Source: a virus
DNA length: 20,417 nucleotides
Direction: 5' to 3' (one strand)
Virus record (IMG/VR): IMGVR_UViG_3300022857_000799
Coordinates: 1-20,417 of that record
Shown here piece by piece: positions 14,988 through 20,417 of this stretch. Each line of letters opens with the position of its first letter. The first letter of the stretch is position 1. Under the pieces are notes generated by a model. That model was not told the origin of the DNA and made no database searches. It saw only the letters and a program-made list of their open reading frames with translations. The position numbers were made by a program, and so were the translations under genes.

Positions 14988-16469
14988 ATGGCTTATAGTG
15001 AAGTATCCCCCAACACTGGGGACGCGCTTTCGACAATGGACGACGGTTCAGTGCGGAAGCTTTGGCAGAAAACCGTGGATATGTTCGAACAGACCGAGGA
15101 TTTCTTCGATCAGTTCGAGGGTAAGGGCAAAGGCTCCCCCGTCCTCATCAAAAACGACACATCTAAGGGTGCCGGTCAGACGATGACCATCACCAATCGC
15201 GCCGGTTATTACGGCGAGGGCAAAAGTGGCGACGCTCTTTTCGAAGAGACTTCCGACTACGAGGTTGATCGCATCAACAGCTACACGCTGTCTGTGGATT
15301 TTTTACGTAACGCTACGTCGATGACTGAGCGGACCGAGGAAGTCATGGGCATGCGCGGCGAGCTGCGTGGCGGTCAGGCTGCTGAGTTGGGCAGATGGAT
15401 GGGCCGTGAAAAGTCCGCCCGGATGATGATGCTCTTTCGCGAGCGTGGTCTCTCGCCGAATTTGGTATTCGGTGGCGGACGAATGGCGGAGGCTGAGATC
15501 GTGTCTGCCGATGGCCTAAACTGGGACGAGATTGTCTCGGCTCAGGCGCAACTCCAACCGATGGGCGGTCGTCCGGCTCTCATGGGTTACGATAAGGGTC
15601 GCAACGCGATCTATCGTTACATCGTGGCTGGCACGACTCCTGGGTTGTTCAGTCTCGAGGTCGATGCTGATTTCAAGCAGGTTCTGCGCGAGGCCGGTGT
15701 CCGTGGTGACAGCAATGCGGTCTTCGATGGTGGCTTCGTGGACGTTCGTGGTAATCGCATCAAGCGGTTCAATCCGATCGATCACGATGGCGCTGGCGCT
15801 GTGGGTTCCCCTTGGAATCCCAAGGCGTTTCTCGGTGCTGCTATTACGGCTGGCACGGAGGCTTTTGACGTCAAGGGCGGTGGTAATATCACCTACGGTG
15901 CGCTGACTACGCCTCTCTACTTTAAGTATTTTGAGGGTCATGACTTCGAGATGATGGCTGGTGATTTGCTTACGGCCAGCACGGTTGAGAAGTACTTCCT
16001 CATTGTGAATCCTCGCGGTTCTGGCTCAGACCAAGATGGCAAGGTCGGCATGTATGCATTCACCGTGGGTAACAACGGCAACAAGATTACGGTGTCGAAG
16101 CGTCTCGGTTCTGCCACTGCGGGTATCCGAAATGATACCGTTGGTGAGGTCGATTGGAACGCCGGCGTGTGGAATGGCAAGCACACCGATGTCCATGAGG
16201 TTGGTGCGACGATCATCCCTTGTAATGCAAAGGGTGTTCCTATCGGTGATACGGTAATCATGGGGGCTAATGCAGCCCTGCGTGGTTACGGTAAGTATCG
16301 GAACAAACGCTCCAGCGAGTCGAAGAACGGCGATTTTGTTCATTATCGCTACATCAGCTCGGTCTTTGGGCAGGCGTTGCGCAAGGACACGCTGGGTCGG
16401 ATTCCGGGTTATATCCGGGTTCGCCACGCGTTGAACTACGCGGGTCTCGGTCTTCCGACGGTCACTTGA
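14988..16469 (+). CDS. Major capsid protein, N4-gp56-like family
   Basis: This 493-residue protein builds the icosahedral shell. Its N-terminal half follows the N4-gp56 family pattern: a helical start with FFDQFEGKGKGSPV; KGAGQTMTITNRAGYYGEGK (sheet and loop); a Glu-rich EETSDYEVDRIN; the strand YTLSVDFLRNATSMTERTEE; and the helix RGGQAAELGRWMGREKSARM. Later parts match the A-domain of HK97-like folds (NGDFVHYRYISSVFGQALRK, GYIRVRHALNYAGLG). A strong AAGGAG lies at 14973-14978, nine bases before the ATG, suiting the most abundant virion protein. A hairpin terminator follows at 16491. The gene has markedly regular codon use (CGT/GGT/GCT rich) compared with neighbours, as expected for high expression. 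An insert with YAFTVGNNGNKITVSKRLGS may be an extra surface domain. Confidence 0.88.
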   Translation: MAYSEVSPNTGDALSTMDDGSVRKLWQKTVDMFEQTEDFFDQFEGKGKGSPVLIKNDTSKGAGQTMTITNRAGYYGEGKSGDALFEETSDYEVDRINSYTLSVDFLRNATSMTERTEEVMGMRGELRGGQAAELGRWMGREKSARMMMLFRERGLSPNLVFGGGRMAEAEIVSADGLNWDEIVSAQAQLQPMGGRPALMGYDKGRNAIYRYIVAGTTPGLFSLEVDADFKQVLREAGVRGDSNAVFDGGFVDVRGNRIKRFNPIDHDGAGAVGSPWNPKAFLGAAITAGTEAFDVKGGGNITYGALTTPLYFKYFEGHDFEMMAGDLLTASTVEKYFLIVNPRGSGSDQDGKVGMYAFTVGNNGNKITVSKRLGSATAGIRNDTVGEVDWNAGVWNGKHTDVHEVGATIIPCNAKGVPIGDTVIMGANAALRGYGKYRNKRSSESKNGDFVHYRYISSVFGQALRKDTLGRIPGYIRVRHALNYAGLGLPTVT

Positions 16470-16490
16470 GGTTAAGCCTCTGCTAGTTTC

Positions 16491-16523
16491 AGCCGGTCTT
16501 GGTTAATCCCGAGGCCGGCTTTC
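16491..16523 (+). terminator. Hairpin terminator after the capsid gene
   Basis: AGCCGGTCTTGG pairs with CCGAGGCCGGCT over 12 bp (two G-U) around the loop TTAATC, followed by TTTC. It starts 22 bases after the capsid stop and ends just before the next gene. The stem is strong, but the U tract is short (three), so it may terminate only partially or protect the capsid mRNA from 3' decay. Confidence 0.65.
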
Positions 16524-16533
16524 TGGGTGAACA

Positions 16534-16941
16534 ATGAAATTGATTATCTGCATTCGTAAGAAGTTGAACCTGCACGGACATTCGGTGCGGTCGTTTCGAT
16601 ATGATGCGGTGAGGGATGTCCATATTTGGCAGGGGCGGGAGTTGGGAGTGGAGGAGTTTAATCGGGAGTCACAGGCTGTGATCACGAACAACTCGGACCT
16701 GGCTCCGTTTGCCTTGGTGGTCGAGGAGGCGCAAGAGGTGGCCGCAACGAGCGCGGCTCAGGATACGGTTTCACAGTTGGAGGGATCGCTGAAGAAGTGG
16801 AAGGGTTACAATAAGGCCGGAGCTTTGGCGGAGAACCTGGCAACGCTTGTGTCGGAGCATGCGGCGATGGACTCCATATTGACTCCAGTAGTTCCCGCTC
16901 CAGCACGGAAAAAGAAGAAGCGGGGAGGATCGTCCAAATGA
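16534..16941 (+). CDS. Small protein downstream of capsid, unknown function (135 aa)
   Basis: Not recognised. The first 60 residues are strand-rich (KLIICIRKKLNLHG, FRYDAVRDVHIWQGRELGVE), followed by helices (QDTVSQLEGSLKKWKGYNKA, ALAENLATLVSEHAAMDSIL) and a very basic end RKKKKRGGSSK. The size, place between capsid and adaptor genes, and small beta domain would suit a minor head, decoration or connector protein; the Lys/Arg tail could contact DNA or acidic protein. Its stop overlaps the next start (ATGATGA), so it is coupled to the adaptor gene. The ATG lies directly after the terminator-like hairpin, with only a weak GGTGA upstream. Confidence 0.7.
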   Translation: MKLIICIRKKLNLHGHSVRSFRYDAVRDVHIWQGRELGVEEFNRESQAVITNNSDLAPFALVVEEAQEVAATSAAQDTVSQLEGSLKKWKGYNKAGALAENLATLVSEHAAMDSILTPVVPAPARKKKKRGGSSK

Positions 16942-17642
16942 TGACCGTGGTTGAATTGCGCGATGATGCGCTGGGTAAGTTGGGAATCGTTTATGCTGAT
17001 GCCTCTGCGGATGTTTTACAGGATGTGCTGCAGGCGATCAACTGGGGGCAGCAGATGCTGTGGCGCTCCGGCACGGAGTATTTTACCCGGCAGCGCATTC
17101 CGGTTACGCTGATCGAGGGAACGGGGACCTACACGATGGAGGATTCGGTGCAGTCGCTGATTGGTCCGGTTATCTCTGCTGCGGGTGTCCCTTTGCGGCG
17201 GATTGATACGCGGGGCGAGATGGAGGAGTTTGGTCTGATCTACCTTGGTCAAACTGTTCGGACCCTTTCTAACGCAGCGCCGATTGCCTACTTTGTGGAC
17301 GATTTGCGGCAGACCGGCGACGACGTGCATGACATTATCCTGTCGATCGTTCCTACGCCAGATTCTGGCGCGGTTACGAATCATTCGCCGGTGATAGTGG
17401 ACGGAATACTTGAGCCTACTGTCTACGTGACGGCTGATTTAACCTCTACCGATGCGGTGCAGGTTGCTGATGGCTACGTGGAGTCTCTTTTGCTGCCATT
17501 GGTGCGGCTGGCGATCACTCGCTCGTCCTATTTTAGCCGCGAGGAGCTTGAGGTGCGGATTCAGGCTGATGCAGATCAGGCGATGGCGATCTTGGGGATT
17601 GCGGATCCAGAGAAACCTTTGAAGAGGGAGGCTAAACGATGA
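16938..17642 (+). CDS. Head-to-tail adaptor (tail tubular / gp4-like) protein 1
   Basis: This 234-residue protein resembles portal-adaptor ring proteins of short-tailed phages. An N-terminal helical pair (TVVELRDDALGKLGI, VLQDVLQAINWGQQMLWRSG) leads into a strand region with VTLIEGTGTYTMEDSVQSL, where the YxL-type segment of adaptors lies, and then PLRRIDTRGEMEEFG. Beta sequence follows, and a C-terminal helix YVESLLLPLVRLAITRSSYF is rich in hydrophobic and Arg residues. It would bind under the portal and close the filled head. GGGAGG at 16923-16928 fits the ATG at 16938; a second in-frame ATG follows at 16941. It overlaps the next gene by four bases. The C-terminus is charged (KPLKREAKR). 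The family match is by pattern, so assignment is moderate. Confidence 0.65.
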   Translation: MMTVVELRDDALGKLGIVYADASADVLQDVLQAINWGQQMLWRSGTEYFTRQRIPVTLIEGTGTYTMEDSVQSLIGPVISAAGVPLRRIDTRGEMEEFGLIYLGQTVRTLSNAAPIAYFVDDLRQTGDDVHDIILSIVPTPDSGAVTNHSPVIVDGILEPTVYVTADLTSTDAVQVADGYVESLLLPLVRLAITRSSYFSREELEVRIQADADQAMAILGIADPEKPLKREAKR

Positions 17643-18514
17643 CTATTGTTGAGGCACTTTCACGTATCTCACGTCGGTATTCATCTCGGGCATATTCGGC
17701 GTTATCAGCGGCTGAGACGCAGGAGGCTCTCGAAGGGCTGAACGCGGGGATGCAGGAGCTGTATTCGCTGCTGCCGGAGGGTTACAAGATCAAGCCATTG
17801 TCGCTCTCAGTGGAAGCGCCGGCCAATCAAACGGTGAATGCGACAGAGGGATCTGCTACATTGACGGCGGACGATTTTGCTACTGCCGACATTGGGAAGA
17901 CTTTTGTTTCGAGTGCGGATCCGCTTTGGCACCGGGTGGCGGCGATCAATGCGTTTCGCGACGTTTGGCTTGGGGCGACAGGGGCCGAGGCCGGGATACT
18001 TTATCACGATTTCATTTTTGGCGACGACTACCCCTTTGTGCGGCTGGTCTCGGACCCGGTGCTCTTAGATGGGGCGCAAGCTCATCCGCTTCGGCTTTTG
18101 CAACAGAGCCAGATTGATAAACAGGAAATTGCGGGAGTGACGGCGAGTGTCGGGCGTCCTCGTTATTACTGGATCGAGCAGCAGGGAACCAGCCAAGGGT
18201 TGGATCCCATGATCGCGATCCGCCTGCTGCCAGTTCCCGATCGGGCCTACCGGATTAGGGTGCGTGCATCCTATCTTCCGCGTCGTGCTCTTTTTGCCGA
18301 TATTGCCGCAAATGGAGTTTTGCCGATTCCTGATTCTTGCGTTGAGGCGTTTATCCAAATCGTGGGCGCTCACATGTCGGGTCTTAAGGGCTGGGACGCG
18401 GTGACGCCTGCGAAGGCAGAGAGCGACGCTCTGGCTGGTCGAAGTATTCCCAGCCGCCTCCCTCCTCACATGCATCTCCAAATATCCCGGGTGGGAACGC
18501 CTGCCTATTTTTAA
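17639..18514 (+). CDS. Head-to-tail adaptor (tail tubular-like) protein 2
   Basis: The 291 residues begin with helices (TIVEALSRISRRYSSRAYS, AETQEALEGLNAGMQELYSL) much like the preceding protein. A small beta insert (SATLTADDFATADIGKTFVS, about 78-97) resembles the barrel insert of podovirus adaptors. The core has GRPRYYWIEQQG, then IRLLPVPDRAYRIRVRASYL and LPIPDSCVEAFIQIVGAHMS, the P-R-Y...P-x-P...Y-x-(I/L)-x-V pattern of tail tubular/adaptor proteins. It would form a second ring below the first. AGAGGGAGG (17623-17631) is well placed and the ATGA overlap couples it to the gene before. It ends with a Pro-rich tail. I infer a ring role from order and pattern; a tail-nozzle component is the alternative. 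Confidence 0.65.
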   Translation: MTIVEALSRISRRYSSRAYSALSAAETQEALEGLNAGMQELYSLLPEGYKIKPLSLSVEAPANQTVNATEGSATLTADDFATADIGKTFVSSADPLWHRVAAINAFRDVWLGATGAEAGILYHDFIFGDDYPFVRLVSDPVLLDGAQAHPLRLLQQSQIDKQEIAGVTASVGRPRYYWIEQQGTSQGLDPMIAIRLLPVPDRAYRIRVRASYLPRRALFADIAANGVLPIPDSCVEAFIQIVGAHMSGLKGWDAVTPAKAESDALAGRSIPSRLPPHMHLQISRVGTPAYF

Positions 18515-18534
18515 TTTACTAAAATCATTACATC

Positions 18535-19047
18535 ATGAGCACATCTCCGTTTAATTCCTCCCGCACGCCCCTCCGCAACTTGCAACACCTCCTGAGCTCG
18601 TTGGTTTTTTCGGTGAGCAAAGTTTTTAATACCTTCGAGATTTGCGCTGCTCAGGTGCTTTTTAATCATAATGAGCGGATCGACACCATTGAGACGGGCC
18701 GGTTAAAGGTATCTCCTCGGGCTGCTGCTGCTGTCATTTCTACGGAAGGGAATGCAGTGTATTCCGCAGCTAATTTTGCCACCGGAGTCATTGAGCGTGA
18801 TCCGAACGGATCAAATCGAGCGGACACGACTGATAGTGCCGTGAATCTGATCGCCGGCTTGGGTTTGACTGCAGATTACCAGAGTATTGATTGTCTCCTT
18901 GTTAATAAAAGCTCAGACCGTTCAGTTGGCCTTTCGGGAGGGACTGGAGTCACTCAGCAGTATGATATTAACTTTCGTGAATTACATGCGATTCGTATTA
19001 GTATTGTCCGCACAAGCGCAACTAACGTTTCCATCAGGTCGTTTTAA
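18535..19047 (+). CDS. Small beta-rich virion protein (170 aa)
   Basis: An N-terminal helix (RNLQHLLSSLVFSVSKVFNT, then IDTIETG) is followed by a beta domain. The segment SAANFATGVIERDPNGSNRA, then the DTTDSAVNLIAG and GLSGGTGVTQ pieces, matches a module I know from phage structural proteins ('ATG-I-x-RDPNG...DT-x-x-A...N-x-S...GTGVT'), usually at the surface of virions. The end is HAIRISIVRTSATNVSIRSF. The exact role (decoration, fibre base, needle) is unknown. No Shine-Dalgarno sequence precedes the ATG; the leader is AT-rich. It follows the second adaptor by 20 bases. Its C-terminal pattern resembles that of the next small gene, and the two may be distant paralogues. Confidence 0.65.
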   Translation: MSTSPFNSSRTPLRNLQHLLSSLVFSVSKVFNTFEICAAQVLFNHNERIDTIETGRLKVSPRAAAAVISTEGNAVYSAANFATGVIERDPNGSNRADTTDSAVNLIAGLGLTADYQSIDCLLVNKSSDRSVGLSGGTGVTQQYDINFRELHAIRISIVRTSATNVSIRSF

Positions 19048-19092
19048 TTAAATACTAGGAGCGCCTCAGTTTTACCAGTAATATAATAAATC

Positions 19093-19386
19093 ATGAAATC
19101 CGCAATTCCACACATTTCAACGACCGGTCGCGTTCTGACTACTACTACTGGTGATGCTTACATTAATCTCGGGGACGCTCTTGCGCACGAGGTTCAAATC
19201 ATTAACCGGTCCGGCACCGAGATTGACGTGAAGACGGCCAATAGCGAAATCGCTGTTCCGATACCAAATGGAGCCGGATTGGTGCTCGGACTTTCCGCTA
19301 ATCTTTCGGAGGTAGCGGTGCGACGCACTGACGGCGATAATGCTCAGGTGTTCGTTAGCTTCGTCCACCTTCGATTCACCAACTAA
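19093..19386 (+). CDS. Small beta-barrel-like virion protein (97 aa)
   Basis: This short, strand-rich protein reads as a single barrel: INLGDALAHEVQIINRSGTE, IDVKTANSEIAVPIPNGAGL, VLGLSANLSEVAVRRTDG and AQVFVSFVHLRFTN. The 'INRSG...IPNGAGL...VAVRRTD...V-x-V-S-F' pattern is common among small phage structural proteins. The domain end (RRTD...FVSF) echoes the end of the preceding protein (VRTS...SIRSF). TATAAT at 19082-19087 lies only five bases before the ATG and there is no ribosome site, so it is probably read within the operon rather than from its own promoter. A decoration or fibre-capping function is likely but not shown. Confidence 0.65.
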   Translation: MKSAIPHISTTGRVLTTTTGDAYINLGDALAHEVQIINRSGTEIDVKTANSEIAVPIPNGAGLVLGLSANLSEVAVRRTDGDNAQVFVSFVHLRFTN

Positions 19387-19404
19387 AAAAAGGAGACCCA
19401 TAAA

Positions 19405-19761
19405 ATGAGATCACAAGGAGGATTAGGATATTCACCGGGGATTAGCTCAGGAGGTGCCCCTGCAGCTCATGCTTCGACGCATGCATCAGGTGGCAGCGAC
19501 CCTATTGCTCCCGATGATTTCGGGGCCATGAGCGCTGCGCTTTCTGATTTAACTGGCGGAGAAGCTGGCTCCCTAGATGGACTGGCAACTGCTGGAGGCG
19601 CGATTGCTGAGAACTCTGTTCGGTTCGTGGTTCAAAACTTTGTGCTGTCGTCTTGGAAGCTAACGGATGACGATTCCGCAGAGAATGTCGCAGGCGGTAT
19701 TATTCGTCCAGACGACTATGCAACGACTACGAATGAGTTTGTCTGGCTCCAGGTCAGCTAA
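19405..19761 (+). CDS. Short tail-fibre-type protein with GGSDPI hinge motif (118 aa)
   Basis: The N-terminus is Gly/Ser/Ala-rich and holds HASTHASGGSDPIAPDDFGA, a motif widespread in phage tail fibres, where it usually lies at shaft or hinge segments. After a Gly/Ala-rich stretch (LTGGEAGSLDGLATAGGA) comes a strand-rich end (NSVRFVVQNFVLSSWKLTDD, TTTNEFVWLQVS). At 118 residues it is much shorter than a normal fibre, so it may be a fibre base, adaptor or chaperone-like partner of the larger gene downstream. AAGGAG precedes the ATG at a normal distance. The next gene begins 19 bases later. Confidence 0.75.
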   Translation: MRSQGGLGYSPGISSGGAPAAHASTHASGGSDPIAPDDFGAMSAALSDLTGGEAGSLDGLATAGGAIAENSVRFVVQNFVLSSWKLTDDDSAENVAGGIIRPDDYATTTNEFVWLQVS

Positions 19762-19780
19762 CGGAAAGGGAAACACTATT

Positions 19781-20417
19781 ATGAAAATCATTACACAATA
19801 TTTGGTGCTTTGGGCACTCTTAGCCGGACTGCTCTTCGGTCAAGTGGAGACGGTCAAGAAGAGTCCGGGCAATGATGAAATTACAGAGGATTTGGTAATC
19901 CCTGAAGGACGGGCTCTGACGGTCGATGGGACTCTGACGGTCAATGGCCTCGATGTTGGCAGTGTGTCGTCGCAATTCGCCGCCCGGCAAATGGCAGGCT
20001 ACGGCATCAGCGACGGGGCGACGGCGAACCGTGGCGAGATCCTAACGCCGGGTGCGATTGGGGACGTGGCTGGTTTACCAATGTCATTTCTCGCGGTCAT
20101 AGACGTAGGCACATCTGACCCATCTTCAAATTCTGGCGTCATTTACATCGGAGACTCTACTTCTCCTAACTTCTCGACCGGGAGCGGGACCAGCAATGCC
20201 TCATACGCTTATATTACAACCTCGGGAGACTTGCAGATTAGAGTAAACGGGTCGTCGGGAAGTAATTATCGCAGAGTGATTTACAGGGATTTCCGCACGG
20301 CTTATTCGGGTCGCAATGGACTCCGATTGGCGATAGTTTTCCCTGAAGGGAATAGCACCACGAGCCCCAGAATCGAGGTCGATGGGGTGGATGTTACAGG
20401 GAGTTTTGACCCCAGCA
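19781..20417 (+). CDS. Fibre-like protein with apparent signal peptide (3' partial)
   Basis: The frame is open from ATG 19781 to the window end (212 codons). GGAAAGGGAAA lies about nine bases upstream. The first 21 residues (MKIITQYLVLWALLAGLLFGQ) form a basic start plus hydrophobic core, like a secretory signal or a single membrane helix, with no lipobox Cys. Then come EDLVIPEGRALTVDGTLTVN and GLDVGS, a pattern typical of fibre or spike N-termini, and a strand-rich domain (LAVIDVGTSDPSSNSGVIYI, GDLQIRVNGSSG, RRVIYRDFRTAYSG, IEVDGVDVTG) resembling a concanavalin/laminin-G-type fold. In tailed phages fibres are normally cytoplasmic, so the signal-like start is odd. It is probably a host-recognition protein; the C-terminus is missing here. 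Confidence 0.7.
   Translation, partial: MKIITQYLVLWALLAGLLFGQVETVKKSPGNDEITEDLVIPEGRALTVDGTLTVNGLDVGSVSSQFAARQMAGYGISDGATANRGEILTPGAIGDVAGLPMSFLAVIDVGTSDPSSNSGVIYIGDSTSPNFSTGSGTSNASYAYITTSGDLQIRVNGSSGSNYRRVIYRDFRTAYSGRNGLRLAIVFPEGNSTTSPRIEVDGVDVTGSFDPS

Overview
The window is a late-gene (virion structure) segment of a tailed double-stranded DNA phage. The evidence is the run of portal, acidic scaffold-like protein, N4-gp56-type major capsid protein, two head-to-tail adaptor-like proteins, small beta-rich proteins and fibre genes. It opens inside a very large 'polyvalent' protein and ends inside a fibre-like gene. No terminase, integrase, polymerase or lysis gene is visible, so neither host nor lifestyle can be read from it. 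The capsid family and two ring proteins suggest a short-tailed (podovirus-like) particle. Several genes have clear Shine-Dalgarno sequences (portal, capsid, both adaptors), so the host uses them.

Layout. Bases 1-4698 (+) encode a polyvalent protein of at least 1565 residues: an atypical kinase C-lobe, a D12/Dam-like adenine methyltransferase fold, a long helical middle, and an LPD38-like C-terminal part. The portal follows at 4733-6940 (+). From 6855 to 13669 the structural order is interrupted by a block that is almost entirely on the minus strand. In its direction of transcription this holds a 711-residue protein with tandem beta-type repeats, a 189-residue protein with a nine-glycine linker, a very Ser/Thr-rich 685-residue protein, a GT-A glycosyltransferase, three tRNA genes (Met-CAT, Thr-TGT, Ser-TGA, all with encoded CCA) and a 121-residue helical protein whose end overlaps the portal gene antisense. 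A small plus-strand gene (7621-7884) sits inside this block.

Plus-strand order resumes at 13745 with a scaffold-like protein, then the capsid protein, a strong hairpin (probable terminator), a small basic-tailed protein, two coupled adaptor-like proteins, two small beta-rich proteins, a short fibre-hinge protein, and a secreted-looking fibre-like gene cut off by the window.

Working together: the plus-strand genes build the procapsid and the portal/adaptor vertex. The minus-strand block looks like a host-interaction cassette, with repetitive, Gly-linked and Ser/Thr-rich surface proteins plus a glycosyltransferase that could modify them. The nearby Ser and Thr tRNAs would suit the unusual composition of the 685-residue protein. 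This cassette is the most interesting part of the window; its function is inferred, not shown.
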